From Dryas octopetala (lineage: Eukaryota; Streptophyta; Magnoliopsida; Rosales; Rosaceae), in the NCBI GenBank assembly GCA_963921425.1, contig OY992838.1, positions 1,426,001 to 1,490,000 of the forward strand: DNA of 64,000 nucleotides. The letters run 5' to 3'. Under the pieces are notes generated by a model, which saw only the letters and a list, made by a program, of their open reading frames with translations, had not been told where the DNA came from and did no database searches. Made by a program: the position numbers and the translations under genes. Each line of letters starts with the position of its first letter. Position 1 is the stretch's first letter. Positions 56,409 through 64,000 of the stretch are shown in pieces.

Positions 56409-56462
56409 AACCTTTGCCCTTGTCATGGCACAAAAAAAAAAAAAAAAAAACCCTTAGCCCTT
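56409..56462 (+). mobile_element. Poly(A) retroposition scar 10 (imperfect repeat)
   Basis: AACCTTTGCCCTT at 56409-56421 and AACCCTTAGCCCTT at 56449-56462 flank an insert reading GTCATGGCAC plus ~17 A. The repeats differ by one indel and one substitution, so this is an older or less certain case. Confidence 0.45.
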
Positions 56463-56938
56463 CGAAACTTAAATTGTAAATAGTGCCAAAAAAAAAAAAA
56501 CATAAATGCACGTCTGATGCTAAGGCATCCTAAATCAGGTAAATAATGTTTCAGATATTAAAACCACTCACCAAGAGTATCAGATCACACCTAAGGGTAA
56601 AACCGTAAAAGGCTTTTTGTTCCTTTTTTTTTTCCTTAACCTACAGGTAAGCGCATTGCATTCTATCAAGTCCTATGAGAGATCTTATCAACAACCTAGA
56701 ACCGATGTTTACTAAATAAAAGACAACAAAACTATAGCATTGACATCATTTATTTAATCCAAACGCATAATTACTGAATTAGATTCAATACACTCTCATC
56801 CTTAAGGCCTTGAATGTCGGAGCTTTAAGCAACAAAATTTCCACATGAGAACCATTCTTGAACTGCTTTGAAGAACTTCACCTCAAGCTAAGATGGATGA
56901 AGATGAATGACAGACAAACTTCTCAATTCCATTTTCAA

Positions 56939-59900
56939 TCAAGGTCCCCAGGTACAGTTCCTGTATCACATGACATGTAAAAGGAATAGTTCACCATGAA
57001 TGCATGCATTATACCTACCATAAAAAGCTGGAACACATAGCTATACTTCTTTTATTTATTTATTTATTTTTCCAAAGCTAACTACTATTAATTTATGTTA
57101 TAGGAGAACTCATTTAGAATGACAACTCAAATCTTCCAAGATTTGCTAAAATAAGATCACTAAATTGGTTACATAATTCTAGCGTTGAATCTGACCAAAA
57201 AAAAACAAATTCATAACGCATATAACATATTCCATAACTCCAACAATGTCACAAATTGATGGTCACTACAGCCAATTACCAAGTAAGAACCAAAAAAAAA
57301 AACCTCATCTCCTAATACCCAGAGAAAACTGCAAACACATGGCAGTATCATATAATACAGATTGAAGAATGACCGCTAATAATAACTGAACCAGATAAGG
57401 GATGATGAGAAGATGTTTGCAGAAGACTTGAATTTGAATAAGACAAGGCACAACAATCAATGGTAAAACATATATTTACTATTGTGCAAGAAGGCTGGTA
57501 TCATCCAACTTCCTCTATGTTACCCGAATCCATGGGATAGAATCTTTAGTGTCCAGCTTGGGCTTATTAATGGTAAAGAGGGGAGTCAAGATCACTGTAT
57601 TCATCCCCACTTAGATCAACCAAAAAAACATTTAAGGTTGTGAAATTTAGGCATTGCCATGGGAAAAGTACAGAAAGAATGGTAGGCATACAATTTTTAC
57701 CTTCTCATTTAATGACAGTCATTTGTAATGTGTCCAGATGTTTATTAATCCATGCCTACATTTAAAATCCAAATGAAAGAGTCCCAACTTTTTTCTTGCA
57801 TTTAACATGATGCACCATAAAATGTTTAACTTCTAGTGAGTTGAGAGAGTGTATAGGGAAATAAAGAACTTCCACTTTTTCATTTAATAACCATTCATTT
57901 AAAACAACAAATCCGGACCCAAGTGAAAGAGTGGTTAGTTTCTTCTAACATTTAACATGATGGACCAAGACATGTTTATTTCTGTTTCAATGGAAGAATT
58001 TTGCCTTTATGGACTCTGCACATGGAAATAGGGCCCAACGTGGTTGTTCTATCTTTCCCTTCACAATGGTACATTTGACCTAAAGGTACATTTCACATGA
58101 CATGTTGACACAGTTCTTTTTCAACAAACGTACGTGGCTAAGTTTCCTTTCCCTTCTCCATTACACAAACAAAGAGATGATGAAGATTATCACACCACGT
58201 GTACCCATGTCAAAAAATAAAGGCACTCTTGGTGGATTGTCAAAAAAGCATGTAAGAAGCATGCAGCGAACATCAAGGATGAGTATCAAAAGTATATAAA
58301 CATGCTTAGAAGTTCCACTTGAACTGTGGAAGTATTTATAAGAAGCACATACAACAAAACAGGTAAAATTTTGTAAGGTCATAGCGCTCAACCGTGTGAT
58401 TGAGCAAGAAATTAGAAAAAGCATAAGATGTAAATATATATATTCTTAAAAAAAGAACACGCTTCATGAAAGAAAATGCAGATACCATACTTCCACATAG
58501 GAAGACAAACTTCTGAGAAGGGGAGGCACAACTGTGAACAATGGGAATAGCATTTACGGTGACAACAGCATTCCAAACAAACAAAAGCCAGCTTCAATAA
58601 GTACAAGAAAGGTGAAAGGGCATTTCAAATGCCATTGGAAACACTCCTGAAAGACCATTAGTCCTAGAAATAAAACATGATTCCTTCCTCCAACACAAAT
58701 CCTTACTTCCCTTTATGCAAATGAATCCTGATTCCTGACATCCCTAATACTAATATATTATGAACAAGTAACAGCCACTCTAGATCCCATTCAGTGGTAA
58801 ACAAGATCGTATACACAAACATAAATAGCAGGAAAGAAACAATCTTCAAGGGTTTAACCATTTAGGCACACATTCATGATTCATGTAGCATGGATGTATC
58901 TAATTCTAGAATTCACATATAGAAGAACAAATATACACAAAGCTATCACCCTGTAGCGGCATTTACTAACAGAACATGAAACGAATAAGGCATCGTAGAA
59001 AGAAACAAACAGATAGAGCTATGCAAATGCAAAAAAAATGAAGAATTGAAGTGAAGGGACTATACCCAATATTAATAAGACTGCTGAGTGAATCCATTAG
59101 CTGCTGTTGCTGCGGGTGCTGTTGGTGGTGTGTTTGCGGGTCTTCCTGCTGTTGTTGATGCTGTTGCGGCAGACTAGCACCGGCCGCCACTGCGGCGGCA
59201 CTGGAAGGAGCCCCCTTTGCTTCAACAAATCTCCACATATACCACGCGGCCACGGACCGATAGGGCCGCCACTTGTCGCACAACTGCTCCATCTGAGACG
59301 GCCGAGGCAACTCTTCCAGACTGAAAAGAAGCTGAACCCCTTTTCGGACGCCGAGGTCGTTGATCGGAAGCACGTCCGGCCGGTGCAGCGAGAAAATCAT
59401 GAACATGTGCACGGACCAAGACCCAATCCCATTCACCATTGTCAGCATTGTGAACAGCGACTTGTCGTCCATATTTACAATCGCCGAGTCCGAAAGAATT
59501 CCATTCTGGTACTTTCTCGCCAAGTCATGGAGGTAGCTAGCTTTTCGGCCCGAAACCCCGATTTGCCGGAGCTGCTGAGGGGTTTGGCCCAGAACGGTCT
59601 CGGGAACCACGCAGGCCTCGCCGCCGCAGAGCTCGGTGAAGCGATTGTAGATCGAGGAGCCGGCTTTGTACGCGAGCTGCTGGTAGAGAATGCTACGGGT
59701 TAGGGCAAGGAATGGAGTCTGGAAATTGTTGAAGGTCGGCGGTTGATGGAGGTCGATTAATGGAGCCAGAAGCGGATCGGCGTTTCGGAGATGTCGAATC
59801 GCCGTTTCGACCTCGCCTTCGCACGAGAGCGGTCGCGATACGATTCTCGGAACGGAAACGGCACGTTGCTGGACGATCTTGGACTTGGTGGCCTTGGTGG

Positions 59901-60180
59901 CGGTGGCGACGGGTTTGGGGTTGTCGGGTACGGCCACGATTTGTTGATGGGCCGAATTCGGGTCAGAGCTATCGGGCGAGAGCTTCCGGATCTTTCTTGG
60001 TCGGAAGGGGATTTTGGAAGGGGGCGAGGAGGTCTGGACCGGAGCATTGGTGAGTTCGGTCGGTGTGGGGCTCACTGCTGCGATTGTGGTGGTGGCGATT
60101 GAGTCATGGTGCGGTTGAGTCTGAGTCTGCGACTGAGGCAGAGGCTGGGATTGGGTTTGGACCTGGGTTTGCTCTCCCAT
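56939..60180 (-). CDS. DNA-3-methyladenine glycosylase II-like (AlkA family, HhH-GPD), 2 exons, 378 aa
   Basis: Base-excision-repair glycosylase of the HhH-GPD superfamily, probably nuclear, removing alkylated purines. Exons in transcription order are 59066-60180 and 56939-56960, joining to 1137 nt; the last exon adds only NCTWGP after a split Gly codon. The N-terminal ~110 residues are low-complexity Gln/Thr/Pro-rich with a basic stretch RPRKIRK. The glycosylase domain runs from about 122 to 335. The helix-hairpin-helix is at 246-257 (LTMVNGIGSWSV) and the catalytic Asp at about 275 (LPINDLGVRKG). A Gln/His-rich tail follows. The intron is 2.1 kb (56961-59065). Start at MGEQTQ; the frame before it has no ATG. 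Matches Arabidopsis At1g75230, neighbour of ZHD5 there. Confidence 0.93.
56961..59065 (-). other. Single large intron of the DNA glycosylase gene
   Basis: Donor G|GTATAG at 59065 and acceptor ATACAG at 56961. It contains a diverged direct duplication near 57700-57990, sharing CATTTAACATGATG and GTGAAAGAGT/ATGAAAGAGT segments, and no other coding frame. Frames near 58102-58606 are not gene-like. Confidence 0.7.
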
Positions 60181-60705
60181 ACGTGAGAGTTTCGAATTCA
60201 ATGGGTGGGTTGACTTTTAATGTGGGTGGCGGTGACGTTGACGGTAACGGTGGTGCTGACGGTGGTTGTTTACAGGGAGGGTTGAATTGAAGTCATAGAA
60301 ATTAGGAATCGACAAACGGAGTAGGGGAGAGTTTGTGTGAAGAGAAGCCACTATAGTTTACGAAATCGACTGTACTATTATAATATTATTATGTTATTGA
60401 GTTGTAAGGGACAACTCGGATTTTTAATGTCTTCAATGTTTTTCTTTTTTCTTTTTTTCTTTCCGAGTTCTTTGAGAATGGAACAGGTGGTGTCCGTTTT
60501 CTGCTCCGATAAGCAAAAGTTCATCCTCTAATAAAAAATATAAAATAAAAATAAAAATAAAAAATATAATTTCATTCCATTAGCACTACCTGCTGTTCAC
60601 GCTCCTTTTAAAGCGCGTGTTTTAAGTGAATGTGTGTTCAATTATTGGTCTTGTACAGCAGTAATGTACAATAGAGTGAACTACTTTTAAGTTTTAAGAC
60701 TCTTG

Positions 60706-60761
60706 GAAATGTGCCCAATTCTCTTAACCAAAAAAAAAAAAAAAGAAATGTGCCCGATTCT
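60706..60761 (+). mobile_element. Poly(A) retroposition scar 11 (17-bp repeat)
   Basis: GAAATGTGCCCAATTCT at 60706-60722 and a copy with one change at 60745-60761 flank a 22-base insert, CTTAACC plus 15 A. The TTAACC-A(n) end is what many plant LINEs carry and resembles the TTTTAAC-A(n) end of the LINE scrap at 4341. Confidence 0.72.
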
Positions 60762-61346
60762 GGCCCAGCCCCTTTACCGTTTAACATTCCTCAACTAGGC
60801 TTTGGACTGAGCCTTGCACAGCCCAATTTAATGGACTTAAACCCAATGTTCTTATCCGAAGCCTGGCCTCAATCAAGTGAATTTCACTTTTGTATAAAAA
60901 GTTGAAACAAAGGTAAAACTTAAACTTTATTGCATAAAAAAAATAAAAAATCCGGTTGCACAAATAGACCCAGATTCATTTTTGCTCACCATGGTGCTAA
61001 TGCTGACTATGGTGGATGAATAACACATGTTATTTGACTACATTTTTGTAACATGTATCACTCATCTACCATGATAGTACTACTCACCACCACTTTTTTT
61101 TTGTGATGAGCAAAAAAGGACTCAATAGGCCCACCCTTGAAACTTGAAAGAATCTCAAATTCACTGTGCAGTCCATACGCTGATATGCTACACAAATCCA
61201 CCAAACATGGCAAGATAATACAAAATAATTGAGAAACTCTGTCATTGAATTGGACAAACAACTACAAGGCTACAAGCAGTATCCCAAGTAATCAATAAAG
61301 TTTGGTACCCACGTGCACCATGCGCTCATTTTTGTGTTGTGCTTTT

Positions 61347-61388
61347 AAACAATCCATCCTAGATAAAAAAAAAAAACAATCCATCCTA
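61347..61388 (+). mobile_element. Poly(A) retroposition scar 12 (15-bp perfect repeat)
   Basis: Repeats AAACAATCCATCCTA at 61347-61361 and 61374-61388 flank only GAT plus nine A, the shortest insert in the set. Confidence 0.7.
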
Positions 61389-61916
61389 ATCTAAGCAAAT
61401 AAAAAACCAAAAAAAAAAAAAAAATCCACAGTACACTGACACTGTGCGACGTGGTGCAATGAGAGCTCACAATTAGTCAATTTCATGTTTCAAGTTTCAA
61501 CAAGGCAATCGGATCCTGCTTCTGAAGAAATGATGTGTCTGAAACTAAGGACTGTTAGGTAGAACTGTAGAAGAAGTAGCACTGACAACTCCAACTAAAT
61601 AAACCAATTTCTGTAATCACTTTATATTTTTAATAGCCTAGTAAGTAGTAGCCAACTTATATTATATAGGCCAATAGGGAAAAATTTAGTTATACACTTA
61701 TACCCCTACACTTTGACACTCGTTCCATTTGGTTCTTGATTCCTTTTGTGGCGCTAAATTAGTCATTAAATTTATTAATTCAGTATCTGTGTTAAAATAG
61801 CCATTGTTATCAGTAAAAAATTATGTAAAAAATGATCACGTGATCTGCTTCATGATCACTTTTGCAGGACTATTTACGTTAGTTTAATAATATAGATTGT
61901 GTGTTTCAGCCAGTTC

Positions 61917-61969
61917 ATATACAAAATATGGTGCCTGGCCAAAAAAAAATATATATGAAAAATATGGTG
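61917..61969 (+). mobile_element. Poly(A) retroposition scar 13 (17-bp repeat)
   Basis: ATATACAAAATATGGTG at 61917-61933 and a copy with two changes at 61953-61969 flank a 19-base insert, CCTGGCC plus nine A and TAT. Carries the TGGCC-A(n) end. Confidence 0.65.
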
Positions 61970-62993
61970 TTCTAATTCCAATCTAAAAAAACATCCGTAT
62001 GAAATTTCTATTCTAATTTCTATTCCAAAAATTAGAATTTCAATATCTCATTCCGCTTTGAAATTTTTGAATTTTTTCATAAGATCATATTTTCAGAACT
62101 TTCGATAAATAATTAGAATTTTCACATTTTCGGATTATTTTTTAGAGCATCTTTGGATGATTTGAAATTAACAAAAAAAAAATCAAAAGAAAATAAATTA
62201 TGATGTACAAAAAATGTGAGTGTTTTTTGTAGCATTGATGTTAAGAAAGACAAGAGATGAGAGAAAAAAAAAAAAAAAGAGATAAAGAGAGAGAGTCAAT
62301 AAGAAAAGGGGGATGTCATGTGGTATCATATGGGGGGATAGGTAAGTTTTTCTCCTGATGTTATTATGATACACATATATTTATAATATACATATGTTTA
62401 TATTAATATAGTATTAGTAATTTTTTTAATATATGTATGTGTGTTTGAAACAAATAATAAATTAATGAAACATATAGTAGAAAATTAAATACATGATAAA
62501 ATATATAATAGTAATATAAATACAGAATAAATTGACATAATTTCAAAAATATCGAATCAGAATGTCTTCGAAAAATTTTGAATTTTTTGGATTGGAATTC
62601 GAATTGAATCAAAATTTACAAAAACATTCTAATTCCAAATTTCCAATCCAATTTTTTTTTCAAAATGTTCAGATTTCGACATTTCTGAATTTCAAATTTG
62701 ATTTGTACATTTCAAAATTGGAAATTTTCATATCAAAATAGGTCGGATTCGGATTTTCCAATCGAAATCACACTCCTAAATATAGTTGTTAATTAATTGA
62801 ATTAACGATAAGGGTTTTGACACAAATACAAAATTCATGTATAATCTGCAACAAAAATGTTGATGAGCAAGAAAGAAACGAGGGTTCAAGTTCAAAGGCA
62901 TAGCTAGTTATTCCCTAGTCCTATATATATACAGGCACGTTCGCACCTGACGTCGAACACTCGGGTGAAAATTTTTGCAGCTATCTAGAACTC

Positions 62994-63097
62994 GGCGCTG
63001 GTTTGTCAGTGTTTATGTTATGGTTTAGCTTTGAGATTTCAGGCGTTGGTTTGTTGGCGTTTATGTTATGGTTTAGCTTGGCGCTGATTTGTCCGCC
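62994..63097. repeat. 48-bp tandem repeat, two units plus a partial third
   Basis: GGCGCTGGTTTGTC at 62994, GGCGTTGGTTTGTT at 63042 and a partial unit near 63080 share the block GTTTATGTTATGGTTTAGCTT. Confidence 0.85.
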
Positions 63098-64000
63098 CAA
63101 AATCCCGGAGCTGAATCTTAACATAATGCCTCCACCAAATTCATTATATACCCTAGGAAATGATGAGGTGAAAAGATGAGGGTTTACCCTCAAGACTCAG
63201 CTGAGGAAGCAGCGCCAAACAACCCTCGCCTGTGTTTAAAAAACATTGCCGAGCGCTAGGTACATGTTCGTTGGTGCGCATCTGATTGAATATGATATAT
63301 ATATAAATGATCACCCGCTTACCATAAATTAAAAAATTTCTCGCTCACCTAATTACCTAATAATGAATTTCAATTATCAAAACCATTCATATTTTAGAGT
63401 ATCATTCAAAGTTCACTCTTGCCAAAAATCAGTCGAATTGAAAATTGTTTAGCTAATATATTACCGTCAATATCATTTCAACTTTATCTGACGGACTGTA
63501 TTTATCTGCACAATTTGAATTACCAAATAATTATCAATTTGACTGATTTTTTATTCTATATATATTTCCTTTTCAACGGTAATTACAATTTTCAAATAAG
63601 TTATAGTATTATACATCTGAGTGGCTTTAGAAAATTATAAGCGTGACAAACCACGTGCAGTGTTTTTTTTATTGGATTGATGGGTGGCTAAATAAAGCGG
63701 AAGACTGGTAGTACAAGCTGAATAATGAATAATGGAAGAGTACTCCACGAGGTTGGACAAAATAAATTGTACTTTCTCCCAAAAATAATAAAATTTGTAC
63801 AAATTGCCAAAAAGTTGATATGATAATGTCAATGAGATGAGATCATGAGAACCACGAGCTACGTACAAAGGCTAGAAATATATAAGCCTAGAAGTAACTA
63901 GCATAATGCATTGATTTGATTAATAAGTAAAAATCTATCTGTATCCATAAATTCAGAATTCTTTCATAAATAATCGAATAATATGATTAGCACCCATTCA

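Larger units (their letters stand above)
54759..56938. other. Intergenic region between the ligase-like gene and the DNA glycosylase
   Basis: The ligase-like promoter lies on the left. A tandem array of units like GCTTTTACTAATAAGGTTT covers about 55266-55404. Two poly(A) scars (55954-55995 and 56409-56462) follow. No gene was recognised. Confidence 0.65.
60181..64000. other. Gene-free right end
   Basis: Starts with the glycosylase promoter. It then holds three poly(A) scars (60706-60761, 61347-61388, 61917-61969), AT-rich decayed repeat DNA at about 61970-62780 rich in AATTTTGAATTTT-type sequence, and a 48-bp tandem repeat at 62994-63097. Short frames up to 77 codons have no recognisable content. 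Confidence 0.65.

Noticed and set aside
59107-59703. 198-codon + strand frame opposite the DNA glycosylase
   Set aside because: Antisense shadow of a GC-rich conserved exon; the minus-strand frame carries the HhH-GPD motifs.

Overview
This is a piece of nuclear genome from a eudicot plant. It has AT-rich intergenic DNA, GT-AG introns, plant-specific families (ZF-HD homeobox, RADIALIS-like SANT, tubby F-box proteins), a nuclear tRNA-Ala and a Ty1/copia retrotransposon. The compact genes and the character of the proteins suggest Rosaceae, perhaps Prunus; that placement is inference.

Layout from left to right: last exon of a proteasome alpha-1 gene (+, 1548-2039); eight-exon pfkB-family kinase (-, 3167-5834) with a LINE scrap in an intron; gamma carbonic anhydrase of mitochondrial complex I (-, 9383-12098); RER1 ER-retrieval receptor (+, 13064-14704), divergent from it; small secreted or anchored protein (+, 15470-15936); PCBER/isoflavone-reductase-like enzyme (-, 16568-18023); small conserved protein of unknown function (-, 20400-21356); pectinesterase (-, 23102-24381); tubby-like F-box protein (+, 29569-31225) with an in-frame GC-AG intron; large disordered protein (-, 31780-33462); CBSX3-like CBS-pair protein (+, 34372-35395); RADIALIS-like SANT factor (+, 38465-40087); tRNA-Ala(AGC) (-, 41000-41072); small secreted protein (+, 41489-42122); ZHD5-like zinc-finger homeodomain factor (-, 44100-45119); a fatty-acyl-AMP-ligase-like gene (-, 48085-54758) split by a young copia element (48493-53154); AlkA-type DNA glycosylase (-, 56939-60180). 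The last 3.8 kb has no gene I can support.

The genes do not form one pathway. Their order resembles, from memory, three Arabidopsis segments: At1g19510-19600, At1g75230-75290 and At2g21600-21650. The window therefore looks like a single copy of an ancestral block that Arabidopsis holds in duplicate.

The most unusual structures are: (1) at least thirteen ultra-short poly(A) insertions, each flanked by 9-17 bp direct repeats and about half carrying a TGGCC-A(n) 3' end, which read as scars of target-primed reverse transcription; (2) the copia element with two LTRs that match at every base I compared, sitting in a coding exon, although its own integrase has a deletion and a frameshift; (3) the 114-bp GC-AG intron of the tubby-like gene, whose retention would add 38 mostly hydrophobic residues in frame.
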